Positions 34,701 through 46,190 of a stretch of DNA of 64,000 nucleotides are shown piece after piece (position 1 is the stretch's first letter; the number at the start of each line of letters is the position of its first letter). Source of the stretch: Phyllostachys edulis (taxonomy: Eukaryota > Streptophyta > Magnoliopsida > Poales > Poaceae). The stretch spans positions 34,816,820 to 34,880,819 of the forward strand of contig CM070568.1 in the NCBI GenBank assembly GCA_036346405.1. Reading direction: 5' to 3'. Position numbers and translations under genes: made by a program. The notes beneath the pieces are model-generated. The model was given only the letters and a program-made list of their open reading frames with translations. It ran no database searches and was not told the DNA's origin.

Positions 34701-35886
34701 ACATGTCTTTACCTCAAAGGGGGAGGTCTTAACCCGCAAGGGAGGTCTTCACAAACGACCTTGGGTCTTGACCTCAAAGAAGAGCTCTTAACCCGCAAGG
34801 GAGGTCTTCACAAATGACCTCGGATCTTGACCTCAAAAAGAGGTCTTAACCCACAAAGATGGTCTTTGCAAAAAGACCACAGAGAGGTCCAAAGAAAAGA
34901 AGACTCAAAGGAGGGGTCCTAATGGTCAAGATCTACAAGAGGAGGTCTTGACGGTCAGATCCACAAGGGGAGGTCGCGGCCAAACAACAAAAGAGGGACG
35001 ACTTCAAGGAGGTCGCGGCTAAAAGACAAAAGCGGGGAGGTCGCGGCCTCAAGGGGAGGTCTTTGACGATCAGGATGAACCCGAAGGTGATCCTGACGGC
35101 CAAGATGCATCAAAGGAGGTCTTTGACGGTCAGGATGAACCCGAAGGTTATCCTAACGGCCAAGATGCATCAAAGGGAGGTCTTTGACGACCAGGATGAA
35201 CCCAAAGGTGATCCTAATGGCCAAGATGCATCAAAGGGAGGTCTCGATCGGACGAAGTAAAGTGATTGGGCCGTCCCGCAAAGATCGGATGACTCAAAAA
35301 GGGGTGAAGCGTTCGGACCGGCCGAACGTGCCAACAAGATCAAGCCGTCCAATACAAATCGAACGGTACAAAAGCGGTTGAGGTTTGGATCAAGCGAAAA
35401 GCTTGAACGGACGCGAGGGAGGTCCAAACGGTTAATATAAACACAAGGGAGGTCCAGATGAACACAAGGAGGTTCAAGAGAAAGGGGAAATCAACCCAAA
35501 TTTAGAATTTTGGAGTTCAAGGATGTTTGAAACACACACCCGAGCTGGTCTAAACCCAAAAGAGGAGGTCTTAGACCTACAAAGGGGTCTGGACACGAGG
35601 AGGTCCAACACAAGAGAGATCCAGACACAGAAGAGGTCGTGGAAAAGAGAAGCTAGGCCTAAAGGCACACAGAGGAAACAAAGGAAGGAAAACAAAACCC
35701 ATGAACACCAAAGAACTTCAACCAACCGAGAGCACCAACCAACTGGACTTAGTTGAAGTTTGGTTAGGTCAAGTTAAACCTCCAATATTTTCAAAGTTCA
35801 AGTTAAGCTTGAGCAAGCAAATAAACCGAATGGTTCTTTTTTAGTTTTGAAATCTGGCAAAAACTCTAGGACAAACGAGACGTTAC
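31784..35886. mobile_element. non-coding GAGGTC-rich nested insert in the chromovirus
   Basis: Pol of the chromovirus ends near 35890, and its 3' LTR edge starts at 31783, so these 4.1 kb do not belong to it. The block is rich in GAGGTC/GACCTC words, some as palindromes (31790-31905), with 'ggtggtctttgcaaaaagacc' repeats at 33840-34030 and 34680-34880. Segments match the insert in the Sirevirus gag (13.1-14.3 kb). No protein is encoded, and the several short frames are repeat artefacts. It is probably a non-autonomous LTR element, but I could not delimit terminal repeats. Confidence 0.6.
35061..35242. repeat. three tandem 60-61-bp repeats
   Basis: Units at 35061-35120, 35121-35181 and 35182-35242 each begin CTTTGACG and contain CAGGATGAACCC and CAAGATGCATCAAAG, with a few substitutions. 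Confidence 0.9.
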
Positions 35887-35889
35887 AGC

Positions 35890-37200
35890 CCCCAAGCCGG
35901 TATGTTTGGAAAATGAGACGTTAGCTCTTCGAAGTTCTCCCAGGTCGCCTGCTCTGGTGATTCACCTGACCCCTGAACACGCAGCTGGGTGGTTGATGAC
36001 GAGCTCGATCATTGCAGTCGACTTCCGAGAATCGTTTCTGGCACCTTGTTGATTGTCATATCTGGCACACCCGACTGCGCGACTTCGGTTGGTGCAAGGA
36101 CTTTCTTCAATTGCGATACATGTACCACGGGATGAATACTGCAAGCTGAAGGTAATAGCAATTTGTACGCCACAGTACCCACCACCTTCTCCACCTGAAA
36201 AGGTCCAAAATATCTAAAAGCAAGTTTGTGATTAGCTCTATTTGCCACCGATGATTGCACATAGGGTTGAAGTTTGAGATACACCCAATCTCCCACTGCA
36301 AATTGCCGCTCTGATCTTTTAGTGTCAGCTTGCATTTTCATTCTTTGTTGTGCTTGATTTAGATGTTGACACAAGAGGCTAGTCATTAGTGCTCGGTCTT
36401 CTAACCAAGTTGCCAATTCAGAAGAAGCACAAGAAGAAGAATCCATGAGACCAAAGTGTCTTGGGCCATGACCATATAAGACTTCAAAAGGTGATTTCCC
36501 CAACGTAGAATGGTATGAAGTATTATACCAAAACTCTGCTAAAGAGATCCAATCAGACCACTTACTCGAACAGGAATGGACGAAACAATGAAGATATGCT
36601 TCTAGGCACTGGTTTACTCTCTCCGTCTGGTCGTCCTTTTGCGGATGATAAGATGAACTCATACACAGTTGTGTTTGGGCCGATGAAACAGCTCTCTCCA
36701 TAATGTACTCGTGAAAATCCTATCACGATCCAAGACCAATGACTGCGGAAGTCCATGGAGCTTGAAAATGTTATTGAGATATGCTTGCGCCACTTGAAAT
36801 GCAGTGAAAGGATGAGACAAGGGTACAAAATGAGCATACCGAGAGAACTTATCCATAACCACCATGATGCTATTGAATGAGGACGATCGGGGCAATCCCT
36901 CAATGAAATCCAAAGTGACCATCTACTAGGCATGTTCCGAAACAGACAATGGTTGTAGGAGTCCGAGATATTTAACATGATCTACCTTAGCCTGTTTACA
37001 GATTGAACATGAGGAGACAAATTTCTGAATATCTTGTTTCATTCCGGTCCAAGCAAACAGCTTGCGAATTCTGCTATAACTAACTTGAAAACCAGAATGT
37101 CCACCAATGGCACTAGCATGCATCGAAGAGATGATTTTCTGCTGCATTGAAGGATTTGCACCGACCCAAATACGACCGTTCCATCGCAAGATTCCTTCCT
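35890..37200 (-). pseudogene. chromovirus integrase and chromodomain-like end
   Basis: On the minus strand: the HHCC finger region (SMHASAIGGHSGFQVSYSRI and SSCSICKQAKVD), a core starting TLDFIEGLPRSS, then DRDRIFTSTLWRELF and SSSYHPQKDDQTERVNQCLE with the catalytic Glu, and the C-terminal HPVVHVSQLKKVLAP. Just past 36009 another frame shows a WEN-F-EL block like the chromodomain end. Stops near 36926 and frame changes near 36660-36700 show decay. Confidence 0.82.
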
Positions 37201-37450
37201 ATAGTTGAAACTCGGAAGAGGTCACTCCTTCAGTACTCAATTCCGACAACAAGCGTTGGGCATGAGGATCTCCCGTATACCCATCTGCTACTTCTAATAA
37301 CCACATGGGGACACAAGTAGAAATAGCTGCTAACTCCCCCATCGAACTAGACGTTTGTCTGGACAGTGCATCTGCGGCTCTGTTGTCGGTTCCCTTTTTA
37401 TATACTAAATGATATTACAAGCCCAACAATTTAGTCATTGCTTTTTGTTG

Positions 37451-39275
37451 CTAGGGAGTTATCAGTCGCTGATCTTCAAGATGTACTAAACTGCGCTGAT
37501 CTGTGCGAATGATGAAAACTGCATGCTGCAAATAAGGCCGCCAGTGATCAACTGCTAATATTATTGCCAAGCTTTCTTTCTCATATGTGGATAGTCCTTG
37601 AGTACGAGGGCCTAACGCTTTACTGAGATATGCCAACAGGTGACCTGCTTGCATTAGGACAGTGCCGATCCCTTTGTCTGATGCATCAATTTTGATTTCA
37701 AAAGTCTTTGTGAATCCGGCAAGGCAAGCACCGGAGTAGTTACTAAGGCCTATTTCAAAGTCTGAAATGTCGCCTCCTTGTCAGCCGTCCATAAGAAAAC
37801 GGTGTTCTTCTTGAGCATGTCAGTCAGGGGTCTACTGAGCAAACCAAAATTCTGCACAAACTTCCTGTTATAGCCAGCCAACCCTAAGAATCCTCTAGCT
37901 TCTTTCACAGTCGAAGGAACAGGCCAATTGTGAACAGCCTCAATATTCTTTGTGTCGGTTGCCACTCCCTCCTTACTGATTATACGCCCTAAGTAAGTTA
38001 ATTGCTGTTGCACAAAGAAACACTTGGACCTTTTGATTCGTAGTTGATGCTGATCCAACGGTGCAAACACTTTTCTCAATGTGACCACATGCTCTTGTAG
38101 AGAACGACTGTAAATCAATATATCATCGATGAACACGAGCACTCCTTTTCGTAGCAGAGTAGAAAGGATAGTATTCATTAAACCTTGGAATGTAGCCAGG
38201 GCACTTGTCAGCCCATAGGGCATGACTCGGAATTCAAAATGTCCATGATGAGTTTTGAATGCCGTCTTGTGTTCATCTTCGGATCTCATTCTGATCTGAT
38301 GATAACCCGCCCGTAAATCCAAACTAGTAAACCATTGTGATCCCGCTAGTTCATCCAATTCATCAATAATAGGTAATGGGTAATGATTCTTTACTATGGC
38401 TGCATTCAAATATCGATAATCTACACACAATCTCCAAGTGTGATCTTTTTTTTCTGGACTAACAACACAGGTGAAGAGAAAGGACTTGCACTAGGTTGAA
38501 TAGTCCCTTGTGACAACATTTCCGATACTTGTTTCTCAATTTCATCCTTCTGGGAGGGATTATAACGGTATGGCCTGAGATTGACTGGGTTGGTTCCTGG
38601 CAATAACGGTATAGCATGATCAAACTGCCTATGCGGTGGTAAGCCTTTGGGTTCATCAAATAGATGCTCAAATTTCTTCAACAATGAATGTACTAAGTGA
38701 GGTATAGTATCGTCAGCTTTTTGTAGACCAGGCAAAATTGCATCCAAATTGACATTACTCTTTTCAGATAATTCTGACCAGACTAGACAACACTGGGAAA
38801 TTTTGTCATTGATACCGTGAAGAACTATTCTTCTGCCTTGCTCCCAAAATACAAAGTACTTCTTGAGCCAATGAATATGCATGGGACTGTGCTTCTCCAA
38901 CCAATCCATGCCCAATATAAAATCATAGCAACCCAACGGCAAAACCTTGAAATTGGTACAGAAAATATTACCTTGACAATTCCATTGACATTGAGGAAAT
39001 TCCTGAGTACACCGCATTAAGTCTCCATTAGCAATGCGCACTTGCACTAGTCTGAGTGAAAACTGAGCACCAGTTAACCGATTAGCAAAGGCTTGACTGA
39101 CAAAGCAATGAGAGCTACCCGAATCGATTAAGAGAATTACTTCATGACCCTGTACGGAGCCTTGCAATTTCAGAGTTCTTGCAGATTCTGTACCGATAAA
39201 GGCTTCTTGGGATATAGCCATCAAGTCCGCATCTGATGAAGGCTCATCCTCTTCAGCATGAGACGATACTGGCAT
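37451..39275 (-). pseudogene. chromovirus protease, reverse transcriptase and RNase H
   Basis: The protease has LLIDSGSSHCF (near 39150). The RT has YRLNAA-like VDYRYLNAAIV, LDLRAGYHQIRM, MPYGLTSA and the catalytic VFIDDILIYS block near 38130. RNase H follows with YEKESLAIILAVDHWRPYL near 37570. The frame shifts between protease/RT-N (stop at 38421) and RT-C (from 38430), and stops at 37750, so the polyprotein is broken at least twice. Confidence 0.87.
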
Positions 39276-39299
39276 CAGACTGTTTCAACATATCCCACA

Positions 39300-40620
39300 A
39301 TTCTTCCACTACATGCAATTGCACTGATGGACCACATCGATGCTCCCAAGACCAACGCTCGCCACAGGTATGACATAATCCTTTCGCTCACCTATAAGCA
39401 CGGAGGGCCACCAAGTTTTCATCCAATGGAGTAGACCTGCCTCCTTCCAAAGGCTTCCGATCATCCCCTCGAGCCCCACTTGTTGTGATCGTCTTCCCGG
39501 GGTGGTGGTAGAGGCAAAGTTGTGCGAAGCATAGAACACATTCCCAATGAGCCTTCCAGATGACGAAAATCCCTTCGTGTCGACTCCAGCACCTCTTCCT
39601 ACAAACAAGCTAATGCCACCACAGTGTCCAAGTCTTGGGGCCTATGCAAAATAAAAGCCGCTCGGATGTCACTCCGCAAACCATCAACAAACTGTGCCAC
39701 AAAGAACACTCGGTTCCAAGACTGATGATGTGCAAGAAGGTTATGCATTAATTCATTGAACTTCTCTGAATATTCCACTACAGAGTTTGTCTGACTCAGG
39801 CGATTGAAGTGCCGAATCAATTGTTGAAATTCTTCTATGCCAAAACGAACACAAACCGCCTCCACAAAAGAACTCCAAGTATCAAAACACATATGGGCTC
39901 TAGATGATTGCAACCATAGCAATGTGCTACCCAGAAAATACATGGTAGCTATACCAATTCTATATTATGGTTGCACCGAATAAATCTTGAAATAGTTTTC
40001 GCATTTGAGTTGCTAGGCTTTGGGATTCTCCCCATCAAATGGAGGAGAATCCAATCGAGGAAGTGCCGGATGATGATAATGTTGTCCTGGTGGCCGTCCC
40101 GAGTAAACAAACGAATCATGCAGGGAATGAGGAGAATCGGGACAAGTAGGTATACCGTTGTCCAAAAACTGTTGAGAAGAAAAAAATTTCCCCACCAGTT
40201 TTCTCCTGGTGCTTGTGTTCATCACGTCTTCCCAGTAGCCCAGGGCCTTGATCTCCAATGCGTTGAAGTTCCTCTTTCCCACACCACCATGAATCCAAGA
40301 TGTGTGTGGACTCCGATTTGATCTTCGGGGTAGGAAATAGGGGAGGCAAACCCATTGGTCTAACAGTAAGAACAGGATTGCGAGAAATTTGCCCAACCTG
40401 AGTCTTCAATTCACCAACCTCAGACCGCAATCCTTCCACTGCTTGTTCCATCTCAGGTTTCCACTTCTGCAGTTCTAGAACCGCGGGTTTGATCTCCTCC
40501 ATTGAGGCTTGGATCGCCTGTTCTACTCTTGAAGCTTCTGAAGAGTTTCACTCTGAGCGTGGATCGCCTTCATCAACTCTGCCATTTGTTGATCCATCTA
40601 CTCCATTCGAGCTGCGCCCG
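39300..40620 (-). pseudogene. chromovirus gag
   Basis: The retrotransposon gag core is readable at 39943-39599 (SSFVEAVCVRFGIEEFQQLI and the EYSEKFNELM block). An upstream part in shifted frames shows a coiled N-terminus (MEEIKPAVLELQKWKPEMEQ) and the PALPRLDSPPFDGENP block near 40050. Multiple shifts and stops are present. Confidence 0.75.
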
Positions 40621-40672
40621 TGTTTGATAACGTGGGATCTCCAGGGTCTCACAACGAAGCTCTGATACTAAT

Positions 40673-41034
40673 TGTTACGATTCTCTTAATAGTTTTCCAA
40701 CAATAACAACCATACAAGAGGTTATTCGAGAAAGAAAAGGGGATTCAGGAGAAGAACATGGCAGGAATAGAACAGAAGCAGGTTGGGGAATAGAGAGTTC
40801 TTTCTGTAGTATATTTTTCGATGCCCCTACAGCCAACAACTCATACTGCTTTATCCCCCTCGCCAACACTCAACCTGGCAGGTGGGCCTCCTACACCAAC
40901 AACCTGGGTTGGTTCCAACTCAATGTACCCAATCTTCCTTCGGATACCGACTGCTGGGCCTTCGACTCCTCTTGTCAAACTGTTCACCGTCATCTGGAGT
41001 ATTGCCGCCTGATACTGCATCCCGGTATGTAACA
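40673..41034 (-). repeat. chromovirus 5' LTR
   Basis: 362 bp, TG...CA ends, followed on the minus strand by the tRNA-Met-type primer site. The target duplication is at 41035. Confidence 0.9.
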
Positions 41035-41658
41035 ATTTTCCTCAAAAAACTTTAGTGGCTCTTTTACATTAAGATTAACTGAGGTCACTCTGTCGTCGTC
41101 TTTCTCCCGCCACCGACGCTGACGCTAGGGTTTTGCACTGCGACGACACCGTAGCCATGGACACGCCGCTAGCGGTGCTGCGGGATGGAAGTGGAGGTGG
41201 GGGTGACGGCCCCTACGGCATGCTCCTCTACTACAAGTACGTAGAGGTCCTCGACGCCTCAAGACTTTTCATGCGCCTTCTACGAGGCCCACTATTGCGC
41301 CTCGCTTGGCGCCTTGTCGGCGCGTCGTGTTGATGGCGTCAACGCCACGGTGAGTAGCACACTCTCTCTTCTGCCAAAGGCACCGCCGTCTGTGGATTTT
41401 ACTGTGTTAGTTGTTATGGGTTCTTGAATTGGTGGTGACCTTTGTCCGCCTTGTTGCGTTTCATCCTGTCAGCTCGGAGGGAGGATGGCAGCGCTGGAGA
41501 AGCACATTGCGGAGATGAGCTCCAACAGCCTATTTGACGGCACTGACTTCAAGCTGGCCTCTTGCGAGGTTCCCGTCGACGAGAGGGAGGCATTTGTCGG
41601 CTGCTGAGTTCCACTCGGTGCTTCAAAATGTTGGTGAGTTGATTCTTAGAACCAACAC

Positions 41659-42230
41659 TGTTGGAATTGTAATCTTGTACAAAATTAGATAAGAGTTTGA
41701 GTCCGAGTAGGATACTCACGTTGAGTCCGTGTCTTAGTCGATGAGTGTAAGAGTATATAAGTAGGGAGAGATAGCAGTGTTAGACAACACAAGCAATAAG
41801 TAAGAAGGGGTCAAGAGGAGTCGAAAGTTTAGAAGTGGTCGTAAGTTGAGTTTTGGTCGTGAGTTAAGAAGTCGTGAGTTGAGTTGAGATATGCAATAGA
41901 AAAACACAAAAAAGACTGCGATTGTAGCACCTCAAAAGAGCCCTGTCTCGTTTTCTGATCTTTCGAGTACTGTTCATTACGATACTGTTCATCGAGAACT
42001 GTTCACCGAGTACTGTTCATTCAAGCACTGTTCATCCGAGTACTGTTCATCCGAGTGGTTGGTCGAAGGCACCTGGTCTTAGGTGGCTGGTCAAAGGCTT
42101 GTGGTCGTAAAGGACTTCGACTGCACGTGGTCGTAGTAGAGGCTAGACTACATTGTCGTAGTGGGAGGCTCGACTACACATGACTGGTTGGAGGGGTCTA
42201 ACCACTTGGTCATAGGTGGGTACGTCCACA
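41659..42230 (+). repeat. copia 5' LTR
   Basis: 572 bp. It contains a cluster of CTGTTCAT repeats (about 41960-42055) and TGGTCGTA words. The second copy is at 44505-45068. Confidence 0.9.
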
Positions 42231-42290
42231 TGTGGTATCAGAGCGGGTGTTTGAAAATCAAGTCTTCGACTTCAGAGAAGGAAGCAGAAA

Positions 42291-43636
42291 ATGGCTCCCA
42301 ACGGATCTTTGTCGACAACGAAAGATGGTCAGATTTCGCTCCCATACCCGATTCTCACTTCAAAGAACTACCCGGCTTGGGCTATGAAGATGAGGGTCAA
42401 TATGCGTGCCCAGGGGGTCTGGGACGCAGTAGCTGATCCGATCGATCTGAAGGGAAAGATTGATCCTAAAGGGAAGGTTGTGGATGTCAATGTGAAGGTT
42501 GATCAAACAGCATTGGCGCTGATCTATGCTGCAATACCCAATTCGATGTTGAATCAACTTGTCGGGAAGGATACAACTCGAGAGGCCTGGATTGCTCTTC
42601 GTACTATGCACGAGGGGGCAGATCGAGTAAAGAAGGTACGGCTACAAACTCTCCGAGGGGAGTACGAGGCACTGCATATGGCGAAACTCAATCAGTAGAT
42701 GAGTTTGCAGAAAAGTTAACAGCTGTGGTTAATGAGTTGCGATCTCTTGGCGATAAACTAGAGGAAATTGAGGTGGTCGAAAAATACTTGCGAGTCCTAC
42801 CTGAGAGGCACGTGCCTGTAGTCACAACTCTTTTGTATTCCAATGATCTTGAGGGCATGAAGCTGGAAGAGGTAACTGGGTCTCTCAAAGCACATGATGG
42901 GCTTCTGAGAGGGTGCAAGGCAAGGATAGATCAAGCATTACTTGTGGAAAGTGATGCCAAGGAAGGAAACAAACAAACGAAGGAACTCAATTGGGTTTAA
43001 GGAAGTGGTCGGGGCTCTGGAAACTGGAGTGGACGTGGTCGCGGTGCTGGAGGCCGTGGTTTTAGCAGAGGAGGTCGTGAAGACTGGGCTAGGCAAGACG
43101 GTGGTGACAGATCCCGTGACAAGTCACATATCAAGTGTTTTGAATGTGACAAATACGATCACTATGCGTCGGAATGCCGCAGCCACATAAAGTGCTTCAA
43201 TTGTGACGAGTATGGGCACTACGCTTCGGAGTGTCCAAACAAGAAGAAGAATGACGAGGTAAATCTCACCCGAGCTAGTGAAGACAATAAGGAGCCTGCT
43301 CTCCTTCTCTCCTTATGTATCAAAGAGGAGGCGGTCATGGTGATGTTGAACGAGGAGAACGTAGTTCCTAAACTACGCACGGAGGGAGGCAACCATGATC
43401 ACACTGATCAGAGGTATTTGGACAATGGAGCAAGCAATCACATGACGGGAGATCGCTCCATATTCCATGAGCTCGACGAGAAGATTATGGGCAAAGTCAA
43501 GTTTGGCGATGGCTCCACAATGCAGATCAAAGGTAAAGGATCAATGCTCTTGCAATACAAGAATGGCGATCAGAAGATGCTGACTGAAATTTACTTTATA
43601 CCGAGTTTGTGCATCAACATACTCAGTCTCGGATAG
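42291..43636 (+). pseudogene. copia gag and protease start
   Basis: The gag N-terminus (LPYPILTSKNYPAWAMKMRV) runs from ATG 42291 to a frameshift near 42695. It continues in another frame from about 42700 to 43636 with one in-frame stop at 42998. It has a Gly/Arg-rich stretch, two adjacent CCHC knuckles (CFECDKYDHYASEC and CFNCDEYGHYASEC, 43137-43241) and the protease motif YLDNGASNHMTGD near 43415. It stops at 43634, and no integrase follows. Confidence 0.82.
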
Positions 43637-44504
43637 TTGGCGGAAGAAGGGTGCAGGGTGGAGATGAAGGATGAGTTCTTGCATGTCTATGACAAGAACA
43701 AAGATCTGTCAATGAAAGTGAAAAGATCCCCGAGCCGGTTGTAAAAGATTTCCCTGAAAACTTGTAAATCGGTTTGTGGGAAGGAGAGCCTGGAGGATTC
43801 AGAGAGGAACTTGGGTATTGGCCAAAACCAAGGACATGGCGGGACCGAGGGGTGACACGTAGTTGACGCAGGAGGTGCACCAGGCGGAACCTCGGGAGGG
43901 CCAAACAACACACAACAAAGCGCGTTGGGCACTACAGGGGGCAGTGAGTCTCACGCACATGGAGGGTGAGGTGCCCACACATATGGGGGTGGTGGACCTC
44001 ACGGGTATGCTGGCGCAGAGGGTGGCCGCTCGGAAGATCAAGGGGCAAATCTGAAAATAAAACCAAAGAAGGAATTGAAGACAGATAACGTGCATGCTAA
44101 GGAAGATGGTGCAGAGAACAAGGGGTCGGAAGGAACAGATGACGCACGGGCAGGTGGCGCAGCAAGTGCTGACTCGGTCGTCGTAGGGCACGACCTCATT
44201 GCGGTAGGGGCGGTCAAGGGAGCAGGTGCTCTAGCCCAGGTGGTCGTAGGAGTGGGTACTCCAGCCCTGGCGATCGTGCAAGGAAGGAGGAATTCAGTTC
44301 AAGTGAAAGGCGTGGCAAGTGCTGGTTTGTGCATGGCTCAGGATGGAGCAAGTACAAGTAGTGGGGCAGTGTCGGTCTAGGAAGGAACAACGCACGGAAG
44401 TGCAGGTAAAAGAGGAAGACTTAGAAGTTCAAAATGCATGAGAAGATCAGGATGACCAAGATGGAGTGATTACTGTTTTATTCTTGTTACAAGATTAGGG
44501 AGTG
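43637..44504 (+). other. residual internal part of the copia element
   Basis: About 0.87 kb between the protease fragment and the 3' LTR. It has Gly/Ala/Val-rich reading frames without recognisable domains, probably the linker left after an internal pol deletion. The 3' end has a short purine tract AGATTAGGGAG before the LTR. Confidence 0.5.
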
Positions 44505-45068
44505 TGTTGGGATTGTAATCTTGTACAAAATTAGATAAGAGTTTGAGTCCGAGTCGTTTACAAGAACGAGTCCGAGGAGGATACTCACGTTGAGTCCGTG
44601 TCTTAGTCGATGAGTGTAAGAGTATATAAGTAGAGGGAGATAGCTTAGACAACACAAGCAAGAAGTAAGAAGGGGTCAAGAGGAGTCGAAAGTTTAGAAG
44701 TGGTCGTAAGTTGAGTTTTGGTCATGAGTTGAGGAGTGTGAGTTGAGTTGAGATATGCAATAGAAAAACACAAAAAAGACTGTGATTGCAGCATCTCAAA
44801 AGAGCCTTGTCTCGTTTGCTGTTTTTTAGTACTGTTCATTATGACTGCTGTTCATCGAGAACTGTTCACCGAGTACTGCTCATCCGAGCACTGTTCATCC
44901 GAGTACTATTCATCCGAGTGACTGGTCGAAGGCACCTGGCCTTAGGTGGCTGGTCGAAGGCTTGTGGTCGTAAAGGACTTCGACTACATATAGTCGTAAC
45001 AGAAGGCTGCTCGATTATATGACTGATCGGAGAGTTCTGACCATCTGATTATAGATGGTACGTCCACA
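44505..45068 (+). repeat. copia 3' LTR
   Basis: 564 bp, very similar to 41659-42230, with a small extra segment near 44548-44575. Confidence 0.9.
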
Positions 45069-45311
45069 AACACTCACCTATGTTTGTCTGCGCTGATCGA
45101 ACTCTCTAAATAAAAATCAGTGCTAAGTGCTTAGTTGGGCTGAGAAGAATGATGTGGTTGTCTTGGATGCGAGGAATGTGTATGAGACAAGGATCGGCAA
45201 GTTCCATGTACCAAAAGTGGAGACGTTAGATCCAGAGATCAGGCAATACAGTGGCTTGCCATTGTGGATAGATGACCATACTGATAAGCCCCGTGGGAAG
45301 TCAATTCTGAT

Positions 45312-45690
45312 GTACGTATGGCTGGATCTATTAAGAGCATGTACAGTACGGTGCTTAGCAAAAAAAAGATCCATTTTTTTGTCGTAGAGCAGATAAGATG
45401 CTTATTTTATAATATCGATGCTTGATTAGATACTGATACTTAAGAGGTGCTTATATATATAACTATATATATAATTAATAAGTAATACAATCATCTAAAC
45501 ACTTAAAAACGAGATGTTTGTATCGAAGGAAATGACTTTTATATAGGTGCTTAATGATGTGGCTATATTCTCTTTTTTAAGCACTCGTATATAAACATCT
45601 CGTATTGTATATGACCTAACCATTGCCACTATACTGATTCATCTGGGAAGCAACCGGTCTAACTACCTTATTTGTATTTACAGGACACAG
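45312..45690. mobile_element. possible MITE in the STR8 pseudogene intron
   Basis: This AT-rich intron holds the inverted words GAGATGTTTGTATCG and CGTATATAAACATCTC (about 45510 and 45590), with GTGCTTA near both ends. A foldback element is plausible; limits and target duplication were not resolved. Confidence 0.4.
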
Positions 45691-45924
45691 TTACTGCACG
45701 GGAGATATACGCTGTGAGATGGCATCAGCTTATATACGCTCCAAAGGTGAAGGCTTAGATAATGTTTTTCAGGTAACCTGCGACCCTTTGATGAATAGTT
45801 TGACACTGCGAGAAATATGGACTCTTGAGCATGTTTTAGTAGCTTGCATGGATGACTGTTTCATATTTTGTTTGTGTTAGTTATACGGTGGAATCCAGAG
45901 ATATCTGGAGTAATTCCCAGATGG

Positions 45925-45998
45925 AGGCTATTTTGAAGGAAAGAATTTTGTATTTGACCATAGGCTATTTTGAAGGAAAGAATTTTGTATTTGACCAT
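45925..45998. repeat. perfect 37-bp tandem duplication in the last STR8 exon
   Basis: Units 45925-45961 and 45962-45998 are identical, starting AGGCTATTTTGAAGG. Being 37 bp, the duplication shifts the frame. Confidence 0.92.
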
Positions 45999-46190
45999 AG
46001 GCTAGTAGTCAATTAGTCACCTAACACAGTCTGGTCTAATTGTTTCCTCTAGAGGTTCCTGAGTTTGCCGTGCTAACTTGTTTCGATGTGGCTAAACAGG
46101 ATTTCAGTGGGAGAATTTTTTTAAAAAAATAATATTATTTTAAAGGTATTTTAAAAGATATTTACAAAAATAAATAGCCGGCCATCTTGC

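Larger units (their letters stand above)
31362..41034 (-). mobile_element. chromovirus-type Ty3/gypsy retrotransposon with nested insert
   Basis: The LTRs are 31362-31719 (3') and 40673-41034 (5'), starting TGTTACGAT and ending ATGTAACA. The target duplication ATTTT is at 31357-31361 and 41035-41039. Beside the 5' LTR the minus strand reads TTAGTATCAGAGC, a tRNA-Met-type primer site. Order on the minus strand: gag, protease, RT, RNase H, integrase, chromodomain-like end. Short LTRs and the HPVVHVSQLKK ending suit the Reina/Tekay group of chromoviruses. About 4 kb of unrelated non-coding DNA (31784-35886) lies between pol and the 3' LTR. Pol is broken by stops and shifts. Confidence 0.9.
41659..45068 (+). 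mobile_element. non-autonomous Ty1/copia element lacking integrase and RT
   Basis: The LTRs are 41659-42230 and 44505-45068, starting TGTTGG and ending GGTACGTCCACA. The target duplication AACAC is at 41654-41658 and 45069-45073. The primer site TGGTATCAGAGC is at 42233. The interior holds gag and the protease start, then about 0.8 kb of residual linker sequence. Integrase core, RT and RNase H are absent. It is inserted in an intron of the STR8 pseudogene, same orientation. Confidence 0.9.
41157..46000 (+). pseudogene. STR8: rhodanese-like domain protein 8 (STR8-type), disrupted
   Basis: Exon-like pieces with GT-AG borders: 41157-41349, 41473-41633, 45135-45311, 45691-45772 and 45881-about 46000. 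They encode the N-terminal domain (YYKYVEV, VDGVNAT, ALEKHIAEMSSNSLFDGTDF), then the rhodanese domain (VVVLDARNVYETRIGKFHVP, DPEIRQYSGLPLWID) with the active-site loop CTGDIRCEMAS, and the end GGYFEGKNFVFDHR. The family comprises chloroplast sulfurtransferase/TrhO-like proteins. Damage: a frameshift in exon 1 (about 41270), loss of coding sequence between the first and second halves of exon 2 with a stop at 41606, a 3.4-kb copia insertion in the next intron, TAA at 45911, and a 37-bp duplication in the last exon. Introns are retained, so it is a duplicated gene, not a retrocopy. Confidence 0.85.

Noticed and set aside
34680..35242. CRISPR-like regular spacing of repeats
   Set aside because: Repeats and 'spacers' are both degenerate copies of the same unit, and the genome is a plant; this is tandem repeat DNA.
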